Shown piece by piece: positions 1 through 5,186 of a stretch of 5,538 bases of DNA; position 1 is the first letter of the stretch; each line of letters begins with the position of its first letter. Below the pieces are notes generated by a model, which saw only the letters and a program-made list of their open reading frames with translations, made no database searches and was not told the origin of the DNA. The DNA lies in contig CAXBQV010000100.1 in NCBI GenBank assembly GCA_963978265.1, positions 1 through 5,538 on the forward strand, read 5' to 3'. A program made the position numbers and the translations under genes. The stretch comes from JAKALQ01 sp963978265 (GTDB taxonomy: Bacteria; Actinomycetota; Actinomycetes; S36-B12; UBA5976).

Positions 1-1
1 C

Positions 2-766
2 CTCTTCCTCGGCCCGACGGGTGTCGGCAAGACCGAATTGGCGAAAGCGCTCGCGCAGTTCCTGTTCGACGATGAGCGCGCGATGGTGCGCATCGACATG
101 AGCGAGTACGGCGAGAAGCATTCGGTGTCACGTCTGGTCGGTGCGCCGCCAGGCTATGTCGGATATGAAGAAGGCGGACAGCTCACCGAGACTGTTCGAC
201 GTCGACCGTACTGCGTGATCCTGCTCGACGAGGTCGAGAAGGCGCACCCGGAGGTCTTCGATGTCCTTCTGCAGGTACTCGACGACGGCCGGCTCACTGA
301 TGGCCAGGGCCGCACGGTTGACTTCCGCAATGCGATCCTTGTGATGACCTCGAACCTCGGCTCGAAGCAGTTGATGGACCTCTCGCAGTCCGAACATGAG
401 CGACATGAAGCCGTGATGGCGATCGTCCGGCAGGCGTTCAAGCCTGAGTTCCTCAACCGGCTCGACGACATCGTCATGTTCGATGCGCTGACGTCGTCTG
501 ACCTCGGTGGCATCGTGAAGATCCAGTTGGGCAATCTCGGCAAGCGGTTGTCGGACCGTCGGCTCGAACTCGATGTCAGCGACGATGCCGTGTCCTGGTT
601 GGTGAGCCATGGCTTCGATCCCGTGTACGGCGCGCGGCCGTTGCGTCGATTGATCCAGACTGCGATCGGCGACCCGTTGGCGAAGCGGCTGCTCGGCGGC
701 GAGATCCACGACGGTCAGACGGTGCACGTCGACAAGACGAGTGCCGACGAACTCGTGCTCTACTAG
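2..766 (+). CDS. clpB: ATP-dependent chaperone ClpB, C-terminal part (5' end outside window)
   Basis: This is the second AAA+ module and C-terminal domain of the cytoplasmic Hsp100 disaggregase ClpB, which threads aggregated proteins through a hexameric pore and works with the DnaK system. The frame is open from base 2 and encodes 254 residues to the TAG at 764-766. Visible in order: Walker A GPTGVGKT (11-34), the pore loop GYVGYEEGG (from 152), Walker B ILLDE (218-232), sensor 1 TSN (347-355), the FLNR arginine finger (449-460) and the sensor-2 motif GARPLRR (629-649). There is no ClpP-docking IGF/L loop in the visible part, which favours ClpB over ClpA, ClpC or ClpX. The first AAA+ domain and the coiled-coil middle domain must lie upstream. 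The TTG at 38 falls inside the Walker A region and is not the start. clpB lying near pyrE recalls the arrangement in other actinobacteria. No heat-shock operator can be seen because the promoter is outside the window. Confidence 0.96.
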   Translation, partial: LFLGPTGVGKTELAKALAQFLFDDERAMVRIDMSEYGEKHSVSRLVGAPPGYVGYEEGGQLTETVRRRPYCVILLDEVEKAHPEVFDVLLQVLDDGRLTDGQGRTVDFRNAILVMTSNLGSKQLMDLSQSEHERHEAVMAIVRQAFKPEFLNRLDDIVMFDALTSSDLGGIVKIQLGNLGKRLSDRRLELDVSDDAVSWLVSHGFDPVYGARPLRRLIQTAIGDPLAKRLLGGEIHDGQTVHVDKTSADELVLY

Positions 767-775
767 TCTCGAGAC
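764..775 (+). promoter_or_regulatory. Candidate leaderless promoter -10 box and 10-bp palindrome before the SDR gene
   Basis: The box TAGTCT (764-769) fits the actinobacterial -10 pattern TANNNT and ends six bases before the ATG at 776, the spacing expected if transcription starts at the start codon. Its first three bases are also the clpB stop codon, so part of the match is forced. Bases 766-775, GTCTCGAGAC, form a perfect palindrome that fills the whole gap between the two genes. No Shine-Dalgarno is present. The SDR could instead simply be read through from clpB. Confidence 0.35.
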
Positions 776-1498
776 ATGGCCAAGACTGCACTCATCACCG
801 GCGCCACTGCCGGCATCGGCAATTCGTTCGCTCGGTTCCTTGCTGCACGCGGATACGACCTGGTGCTCGTTGCTCGTGACGAACCGCGATTGCACCTCGT
901 TGCCGAGGAGCTTCGTTCGAAGTTCGGCGTCAATGTCGAACCGTTTCGTGCGGACCTCTCGCGGTACGACGAGTGCGCCTGGGTTGAGCAGCGGCTTGCG
1001 GATGAAGCGCGACCTGTCGATGTGCTCATCAACAACGCTGGCTACGTGGTGAATCAGCGGTTCGTCAGTGGCGACCTGCTCGCCGAGCAGGCCATGTTCG
1101 ACGTCCTCGTCCGTGCAGTGATGCGGTTGTCGCATGCGGCCGGTCGTGCGATGTCGCACCGCGGTCATGGCGTGATCATCAATGTGAGCAGTGTTGCGGG
1201 CTGGATCCCGCAATCCACCTACGGCGCTGCGAAGTCGTACGTCACCGCCTTCTCGCAATCCCTCCGACGCGAACTCCGCCGCAAGGGCGTGCGCGTGCTG
1301 GCGCTGTGTCCGGGCTACACCGCAACCGAGTTCCACGAACGCGCGAACTATGCGATGGGCAAGCTCCCGAAGTTCATGTGGCTCGACGCCGATCAGGTGG
1401 TGGCGACGGCCTGGGCCGACATGGAACGTGGCCGGGCACTCAGCGTTCCGGGTGCGGTGTACAAACTGGCACGCACTGCGCTCAGATTTGGTCGATGA
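776..1498 (+). CDS. Classical short-chain dehydrogenase/reductase (SDR), substrate unknown
   Basis: This 240-residue cytoplasmic NAD(P)-dependent oxidoreductase has a complete Rossmann fold. Visible features are the cofactor loop TGATAGIG (residues 8-15), Asp60 in the ADL motif, NNAG (86-89), the NVSS motif with probable catalytic Ser139, and the YxxxK pair Tyr149/Lys153. A CPGYTATEF segment (178-186) follows. Arg34 after the second strand (LVARDEP) suggests a preference for NADP(H). The short loop between NVSS and the active-site Tyr, and the C-terminal WLDAD and SVPG motifs, resemble an actinobacterial SDR group that I believe includes the mycobacterial reductase Rv2509, which acts in mycolate synthesis. 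That is a family resemblance, not an assignment of substrate. The length is normal for a classical SDR. It starts nine bases after clpB without a Shine-Dalgarno. Its last 17 bases overlap the 3' end of the opposing gene. Confidence 0.93.
   Translation: MAKTALITGATAGIGNSFARFLAARGYDLVLVARDEPRLHLVAEELRSKFGVNVEPFRADLSRYDECAWVEQRLADEARPVDVLINNAGYVVNQRFVSGDLLAEQAMFDVLVRAVMRLSHAAGRAMSHRGHGVIINVSSVAGWIPQSTYGAAKSYVTAFSQSLRRELRRKGVRVLALCPGYTATEFHERANYAMGKLPKFMWLDADQVVATAWADMERGRALSVPGAVYKLARTALRFGR
1482..1498. other. 17-base convergent overlap of two coding ends
   Basis: The SDR stop (TGA, 1496-1498) lies inside the last codons of the minus-strand small gene, whose own stop is read from 1482-1484. There is no room for a conventional terminator between the genes. 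Their transcripts must overlap in antisense at the 3' ends unless termination occurs inside the opposite gene. Confidence 0.85.
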
Positions 1499-1829
1499 CG
1501 TCCCAGCCCCGAAGTCGGGCCTGATTCGCCTGGGTGCGCAGCTCGTCGCGCTCCTGCGTCATCACGTATGAGACATGCGCATCGGGCCACTCAGGATTCG
1601 GCGGCGGCAGAATGCCGTCGATGATGCGGTACCCGACAACTTTGCGGTGCTGTGCACGGAACGCGAACGCGAGATCGGGAAGTGCGCGTGCCGTTTCACC
1701 GACCGCGATGACGAGCCACTCCTCTCCGTACTCGTGACGGAGACGGGCAGTTGTGCTCATGACGTATTCATGGAGCGGCTGCGCGCCGTCATATGGCGGC
1801 AGCAGGATCTCGCGCTGCTCCGGGAACAT
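1482..1829 (-). CDS. Hypothetical 115-residue protein, possible truncated alpha/beta-hydrolase-like core
   Basis: No named family is recognised with certainty. Coding is supported by strongly GC-biased third positions, an ATG placed 31 bases from the divergent pyrE start, a plausible -10 box six bases before that ATG, and a natural protein composition. The order strand, helix, hydrophobic strand (EEWLVIAVGETAR, 37-48), helix (about 47-60), strand ending in Asp (VVGYRIIDG, 64-72), PPP (75-77), WPDAHVSYV (81-89) and RLRGWDVI (105-112) resembles the middle of small actinobacterial alpha/beta-hydrolases. If so, Gly44-Glu45-Thr46 sits where the G-x-S-x-G nucleophile elbow should be, with no Ser. 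The protein also ends before the usual catalytic His, and the first strands are absent. A pseudoenzyme or a separate small fold are both possible. There is no signal peptide or transmembrane segment. Its 3' end overlaps the SDR gene. Confidence 0.72.
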   Translation of the reverse strand: MFPEQREILLPPYDGAQPLHEYVMSTTARLRHEYGEEWLVIAVGETARALPDLAFAFRAQHRKVVGYRIIDGILPPPNPEWPDAHVSYVMTQERDELRTQANQARLRGWDVIDQI

Positions 1830-1835
1830 GTGGGA

Positions 1836-1841
1836 AGCCTA
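1836..1841 (-). promoter_or_regulatory. Candidate leaderless -10 box for the small minus-strand gene
   Basis: Read on the minus strand the box is TAGGCT. It ends six bases before the ATG whose first base is 1829, so transcription would start at or next to the start codon. No Shine-Dalgarno is visible upstream. The -35 position falls over the pyrE start codon and shows no clear match to TTGACA. Confidence 0.45.
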
Positions 1842-1844
1842 TGG

Positions 1845-1858
1845 TGCATAGGATTGCA
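1845..1858 (+). promoter_or_regulatory. Candidate pyrE leaderless promoter, -10 box flanked by TGCA
   Basis: TAGGAT at 1849-1854 matches TANNNT and ends six bases before the pyrE ATG at 1861, the spacing of a leaderless transcript. The alternative reading is that AGGA (1850-1853) acts as a weak Shine-Dalgarno, spaced seven bases from the ATG. The box is bracketed exactly by TGCA on both sides (1845-1848 and 1855-1858), which could be an operator or chance. The ten bases 1846-1855 (GCATAGGATT) recur upstream of mdh at 4184-4193. No convincing -35 hexamer is present. Confidence 0.5.
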
Positions 1859-1860
1859 TC

Positions 1861-2397
1861 ATGACTGATGTCCGAGCTGCACTCCGCGAAGAGATCCTGA
1901 AGAAAGCTGTCGTGCACGGCAAGGTGATCCTGTCGAGCGGCAAGGAGGCCGACTACTACGTCGATCTTCGTCGCGTGACGCTCGATGCTGTTGCGGCACC
2001 GTTGGTCGGCGATGTCATGCTCGATCTCACGGCTGACCTCGACTTCGACGCCGTCGGCGGGTTGACGCTCGGCGCGGATCCGGTGGCGACGGCGATGCTG
2101 CATGCCGCGGCGAAGCGTGGCCGCGCCCTGGACGCATTCGTGGTCCGCAAGGCGGAGAAGCAGCACGGCCTGCAGCGTCGCATCGAAGGACCCGATGTGC
2201 AGGGGCGTCGGGTGCTCGCCGTCGAGGACACCTCGACCACCGGTGGCTCGGTCATGACGGCCGTTGAAGCGCTTCGCGCGGAAGGCGCGATCGTGGTGGG
2301 CGTCGCCGTCATCGTGGACCGCGGTGCAGGCAAACTCATCGAGGACAGCGGGTTGGGCTACCGAGCCGCCTACTCGCTCGCAGACCTGGGGCTCTGA
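1861..2397 (+). CDS. pyrE: Orotate phosphoribosyltransferase
   Basis: This cytoplasmic enzyme joins orotate to PRPP, giving orotidine 5'-monophosphate, the fifth step of de novo UMP synthesis. The 178-residue product has the type I phosphoribosyltransferase hallmark VLAVEDTSTTGGS (118-130) with the acidic pair Glu122/Asp123 that contacts the PRPP ribose. It also has the catalytic-loop segment FVVRKAEKQHG (93-103), supplying the conserved Arg/Lys residues, and an N-terminal hood with SSGKEADYYVDLR (25-37), typical of orotate rather than purine enzymes. Length is normal for the short actinobacterial type. The start is the ATG at 1861; an upstream in-frame extension would run into the divergent gene. 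No other pyrimidine gene is in the window, so it is probably a single-gene transcript. No PyrR-type leader could fit in the 31-base gap. Confidence 0.96.
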   Translation: MTDVRAALREEILKKAVVHGKVILSSGKEADYYVDLRRVTLDAVAAPLVGDVMLDLTADLDFDAVGGLTLGADPVATAMLHAAAKRGRALDAFVVRKAEKQHGLQRRIEGPDVQGRRVLAVEDTSTTGGSVMTAVEALRAEGAIVVGVAVIVDRGAGKLIEDSGLGYRAAYSLADLGL

Positions 2398-2422
2398 CTT
2401 CCCCCGCTGCCGAGGCGCCTGT
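2398..2422. other. 25-base convergent gap between pyrE and the protease gene
   Basis: The two 3' ends meet here. The only structures seen are the eight-base perfect palindrome AGGCGCCT (2413-2420), which has no loop, and a weak four-pair match between GGGG at 2388-2391 and the C run at 2401-2405. Neither is followed by a T run on either strand, so no intrinsic terminator is called. Confidence 0.6.
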
Positions 2423-3787
2423 TCAGCGGACCTTGAACGGCGAACCGGCCACGCTGACGCCATACAGATTGATCGCTTGCGCCGTGCAGCGATACACGGT
2501 GCCCTTGCGCAACTTCGTGAGCACCAGTTTCAGTCCGAATGCCCGCGCCGACGTCGTGCCGTACGGACTGCGACAGGTGACGACGCGGGTCGTCACAGAC
2601 GCATCGTTCGCATTCGGCGCCACGAACGTGATGAGCGCGTTCCCGGTGGGGGAAATCGCCTGCACGGACCGAATCTGCGGAATGTTCGGCGCACCCTTCA
2701 CTGATATGACCTGCGCGGGCGGGGCAACGATTCCGATCGGCGGTACGACGCGGATCACGTAATTGCCGCCGAGGATGAGCTCGTCGATCTTGCACGAACC
2801 GGTGGTGGACAAAGCCGTGAGCACGATGCCGCAGGTGTGGAGCTTCAGGTTGTGCTCCGCGAGCACGGCCCATGCTCCCGACATCCAGGCCTCGCCGGAC
2901 ACGGACACCGTCAGTGATTTCACCCCACCGCGCACGGTCGGAGGCGAGGCGGGAACGGTTGCAAGCACCGTCGGGAGCGTTGCCGGAATGCTGGTGTACA
3001 CCCCGGGCTTGCCGGTGGCGCATGAGGTGCCCCATGAAATCACGCCTACGAGCACGCGCAGGCCGCTGACGGTGGCGGTCATCGGTCCACCGCTGTCGCC
3101 CTGACAGGCATCGATCCACCCGGTAGCCGTCGGCGCGGTTGCGCACAGCATCAGGGCGACGCTGAAACTCGTTCCGAGTTCGCTCTCGCATCGCTCATTC
3201 GCGTAAAGCTGCAATTGCGCGAATTGTCCGATCGTCGGCGAAGTGCCGGCAGGAAGCAGATCACCCCAGCCCGCGATTTCGACATCAAGTCCGCCATTGA
3301 CGAGTTGGGGTGTGGCCGTTGGAAGCCAGCCGATGGTAGTGGCGTCGGCGATCGGCTTCGACGTGCGGAGAATTGCGAGATCGTGGACCTGCGTCGTCGG
3401 GTTGTACAACGGATCCTGCGTGATCGAAACGACGGTGGTGACGCGCGACCCCGTCATCGATCGAAGATTCGTCGTACCGCCTCCAACCACAAGATCGGTG
3501 GCATCGAGCACTTGATTGTTCTCATGGTGCAGACAATGCGCGGCGGTAACGACGACTGTGGGTGCGATCAGACTGCCGGCGCAGAACTGCGATGTGTACA
3601 TGCCATCCGCGGTCAGGCCGTACTGGCGGTTGTTGCAGGTGGCCTTGGTGCTCTGCGCGGAACAGCCGATCGCAACCATGAACGACCAATCGTTCGTGCT
3701 GATCTGTTTGCCGTTCACCACCGCAGCTGCCGGTTGCGTGAGCATGCCGACGAGCAGCGCACATGCGAGGAGCGTGCGTCGGAGCAT
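2423..3787 (-). CDS. Secreted trypsin-like serine protease (S1 family) with C-terminal beta-rich extension
   Basis: The 454-residue product begins with a signal peptide (MLRRT, then LLACALLVGML, then PAAA) and is predicted to be exported by Sec. The catalytic triad is complete: His84 in TAAHC, Asp136 in HDLAIL and Ser232 in GDSGGP. Asp226, six residues before Ser232, is the trypsin-pocket Asp189 equivalent, so cleavage after Arg or Lys is expected; the SWG (251-253) and KPGVYT motifs agree. Mature VVNG (23-26) corresponds to the active chymotrypsin N-terminus. Twelve mature cysteines fall into six neighbouring pairs (42/51, 69/85, 200/215, 228/256, 319/332, 405/434). After about residue 280 come an unrecognised beta-rich segment and then a probable fibronectin type III-like domain (about 367-454), perhaps for surface or substrate binding. 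The ATG at 3787 is chosen because it gives the signal peptide; upstream in-frame sequence overlaps DUF3017. It starts two bases after the DUF3017 stop with no Shine-Dalgarno, implying coupling. Confidence 0.93.
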   Translation of the reverse strand: MLRRTLLACALLVGMLTQPAAAVVNGKQISTNDWSFMVAIGCSAQSTKATCNNRQYGLTADGMYTSQFCAGSLIAPTVVVTAAHCLHHENNQVLDATDLVVGGGTTNLRSMTGSRVTTVVSITQDPLYNPTTQVHDLAILRTSKPIADATTIGWLPTATPQLVNGGLDVEIAGWGDLLPAGTSPTIGQFAQLQLYANERCESELGTSFSVALMLCATAPTATGWIDACQGDSGGPMTATVSGLRVLVGVISWGTSCATGKPGVYTSIPATLPTVLATVPASPPTVRGGVKSLTVSVSGEAWMSGAWAVLAEHNLKLHTCGIVLTALSTTGSCKIDELILGGNYVIRVVPPIGIVAPPAQVISVKGAPNIPQIRSVQAISPTGNALITFVAPNANDASVTTRVVTCRSPYGTTSARAFGLKLVLTKLRKGTVYRCTAQAINLYGVSVAGSPFKVR

Positions 3788-3789
3788 GG

Positions 3790-4137
3790 TCAGCGGCTCG
3801 GCGTCGTGATGAGGAGCGCGACGACTCCGATCAGGAGCAATCCGAGGCAGTACAGGTCCGTGCGCTTGCGCCGGACCTCCAGCCAGCCGATCCGGCGTCG
3901 GGGGAGCAGGAGCCGGAGTCCGAACGCGGTTGCCACGGCGATCGCCAGGAGACCCACCGACAGCCGGAAGTCGATGAAGATGGCCGCGACCGAAATGAGG
4001 ACGAGCGCCTGCACGGAAAGGGACGGCCACTGGCTGATGAGCCGACCTGGCAACTCCCTGCGGAGTGGGACCACGTTGTCCGGCAACGGCGCAACCACAT
4101 ACGGCCGCTGGTGACCGGGTTCGTGGAGGTGGGCCAT
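3790..4137 (-). CDS. DUF3017 family small membrane protein
   Basis: This is a 115-residue integral membrane protein of unknown function. A polar N-terminal tail of about 38 residues precedes three hydrophobic segments: roughly 41-58, 60-78 and 95-112. Between the second and third is a basic loop, LLPRRRIGWLEVRRKRTD (77-94), that matches the family's characteristic pattern of LP plus arginines, then a VR(S/R)R-type stretch and an Asp opening the last helix. Positive charges there suggest that loop faces the cytoplasm. In streptomycetes genes of this family sit between folD and mdh. Here it also abuts mdh but points the opposite way, which supports the family call. The ATG at 4137 is preceded, seven bases upstream, by a TAGCGT box. 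An AAGGGG about 13 bases upstream is too distant to be a comfortable Shine-Dalgarno. The stop is two bases from the protease start, so the pair is probably one operon. Confidence 0.85.
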   Translation of the reverse strand: MAHLHEPGHQRPYVVAPLPDNVVPLRRELPGRLISQWPSLSVQALVLISVAAIFIDFRLSVGLLAIAVATAFGLRLLLPRRRIGWLEVRRKRTDLYCLGLLLIGVVALLITTPSR

Positions 4138-4144
4138 GTGAGGA

Positions 4145-4150
4145 ACGCTA
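4145..4150 (-). promoter_or_regulatory. Candidate leaderless -10 box for the DUF3017-protease operon
   Basis: On the minus strand the bases read TAGCGT, fitting TANNNT, and end seven bases before the ATG at 4137. This puts a likely transcription start at the start codon. No clear -35 hexamer is seen. Confidence 0.42.
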
Positions 4151-4183
4151 CCCCTTGGGCCCTGAATCCGCCGCTCACAGGAC

Positions 4184-4193
4184 GCATAGGATT
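4184..4193 (+). promoter_or_regulatory. Candidate mdh-icd promoter -10 region
   Basis: TAGGAT (4187-4192) lies within the ten-base string GCATAGGATT that is repeated upstream of pyrE. Here it is 26 bases before the mdh ATG, giving a short leader of about 20 bases that can hold the Shine-Dalgarno. No strong -35 match is present 16-18 bases upstream. The 81-base divergent region (4138-4218) holds this box, the DUF3017 box and a GGGCCC palindrome (4157-4162), with no obvious longer inverted repeat. Confidence 0.5.
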
Positions 4194-4208
4194 TCCCCAG
4201 AATTTCTT

Positions 4209-4214
4209 GGAGGA
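4209..4214 (+). promoter_or_regulatory. Strong Shine-Dalgarno for mdh
   Basis: GGAGGA ends four bases before the ATG at 4219, with its GGAGG core five bases away. It fixes the mdh start although the frame is open far upstream, to 3763. The nearly symmetric AGAATTTCT (4199-4207) just before it may be incidental. Confidence 0.85.
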
Positions 4215-4218
4215 AACC

Positions 4219-5175
4219 ATGGCTCGCAAGGGCAAAGTCACCGTGGTCGGAGCCGGTTTCTACGGTTCGACGACGGCTATGCGTCTGGCCGAATACGACA
4301 TCTTCGACACCGTGGTGCTCACGGACATCGTCGAAGGGAAGCCGGAGGGCCTCGCGCTGGACATGAACCAGTCGCGGCCGATCGAGGGCTTCGAGACGAA
4401 GGTCGTCGGTCAGACCACCGGTCCGAACGGTGAGGGGTATGAGGCGATCGCCGGTTCCGATGTCGTCGTCATCACCGCCGGCCTGCCGCGCAAGCCCGGG
4501 ATGAGCCGCATGGACCTCATCGAGACGAACGCGAAGATCGTTCGCGGCGTGGCCGAGAACATCAAGCAGCACGCACCGAACGCCGTGGTGATTGTGGTGT
4601 CCAATCCGCTCGACGAAATGACGGCGCTCACGCAGATCGCTACTGGGTTCCCGAAGGAGCGCGTCATCGGTCAGGCGGGCATGCTCGACACCGCCCGCTT
4701 CTCGCACTTCGTCGCGGAGACGCTTGCTGTTCCGGTTGCATCGGTCCAGACGCTCACCCTCGGATCGCATGGCGACACGATGGTTCCGGTGCCGTCCCGC
4801 TGCACCGTTGACGGCAAGCCGCTGTCCGACTTGCTGCCGCCGGAGAAGATCGAGGAACTCGTTGTACGCACGCGCAACGGTGGTGCCGAAGTCGTCGCAC
4901 TGCTCAAGACCGGCTCCGCCTACTACGCACCATCGGCCGCAGCAGCGCGGATGGCGAAAGCCGTCATCGAGGACAGCGGTGCCGTGATGCCGGTCTGCGC
5001 GTGGGTCGACGGTGAATACGGGATCTCCGGTGTCTACCTCGGCGTCGAGGCGGAATTGGGCAAGGGCGGCGTCCGCAAGGTCGTCGAAACGAATCTCACC
5101 GACACCGAGAAGGCTGGTCTCCTCGAGGCTGCCGAAGCAGTTCGTGCCAAGCAAGCCGACGTCCAGAGCCTCTGA
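4219..5175 (+). CDS. mdh: Malate dehydrogenase, LDH-like type, NAD-dependent
   Basis: This 318-residue cytoplasmic enzyme oxidises malate to oxaloacetate in the TCA cycle. The Rossmann loop is GAGFYG (11-16), and Asp36 at the end of the second strand is the usual mark of NAD rather than NADP use. The mobile loop PRKPGMSR (90-97) carries Arg91 at the position that is Gln102 in lactate dehydrogenase, which is the classic determinant of malate/oxaloacetate specificity. It also carries Arg97, equivalent to LDH Arg109. Asn129 (VSNP), Asp157 and Arg160 (LDTAR) and the proton-relay His184 (GSHGD) complete the active site. Length is typical of the LDH-like MDH group. The ATG at 4219 is fixed by the strong Shine-Dalgarno and by where homology-like sequence begins. 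icd follows after 11 bases, forming a two-step TCA-cycle operon. DUF3017 is divergent upstream. Confidence 0.96.
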   Translation: MARKGKVTVVGAGFYGSTTAMRLAEYDIFDTVVLTDIVEGKPEGLALDMNQSRPIEGFETKVVGQTTGPNGEGYEAIAGSDVVVITAGLPRKPGMSRMDLIETNAKIVRGVAENIKQHAPNAVVIVVSNPLDEMTALTQIATGFPKERVIGQAGMLDTARFSHFVAETLAVPVASVQTLTLGSHGDTMVPVPSRCTVDGKPLSDLLPPEKIEELVVRTRNGGAEVVALLKTGSAYYAPSAAAARMAKAVIEDSGAVMPVCAWVDGEYGISGVYLGVEAELGKGGVRKVVETNLTDTEKAGLLEAAEAVRAKQADVQSL

Positions 5176-5176
5176 G

Positions 5177-5181
5177 AAGGA
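5177..5181 (+). promoter_or_regulatory. Shine-Dalgarno for icd
   Basis: AAGGA lies in the 11-base gap after the mdh stop and ends five bases before the icd ATG at 5187. No separate promoter box is seen in the gap, so icd should be transcribed with mdh. Confidence 0.75.
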
Positions 5182-5186
5182 AACAC

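Noticed and set aside
128..1336. 402-codon open frame on the minus strand opposite clpB and the SDR
   Set aside because: It runs antisense to two unmistakable genes, spans their junction, is rich in Arg/His/Asp as expected of an antisense GC-rich shadow, and shows no domain.
2387..2405. Possible terminator hairpin (GGGG with the C run) at the end of pyrE
   Set aside because: Only four or five pairs, a nine-base loop, the stem partly inside the coding end, and no T run after it.
3788..4030. Longer start for the protease, at 4030 on the minus strand
   Set aside because: The added residues overlap DUF3017 in another frame and are Pro/Arg-rich shadow sequence. The ATG at 3787 gives a textbook signal peptide.
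3215..4114. 299-codon open frame on the plus strand opposite the protease and DUF3017
   Set aside because: Its composition is Arg-rich and low in hydrophobic residues, with no motifs. It crosses two real opposing genes.
4157..4162. GGGCCC palindrome in the DUF3017-mdh gap as an operator
   Set aside because: Six-base palindromes are common in GC-rich DNA and no second copy or longer dyad was seen.
3763..4218. Plus-strand open frame continuing upstream of mdh
   Set aside because: Highly charged shadow sequence opposite DUF3017. The Shine-Dalgarno at 4209-4214 and the MDH Rossmann start fix the ATG at 4219.
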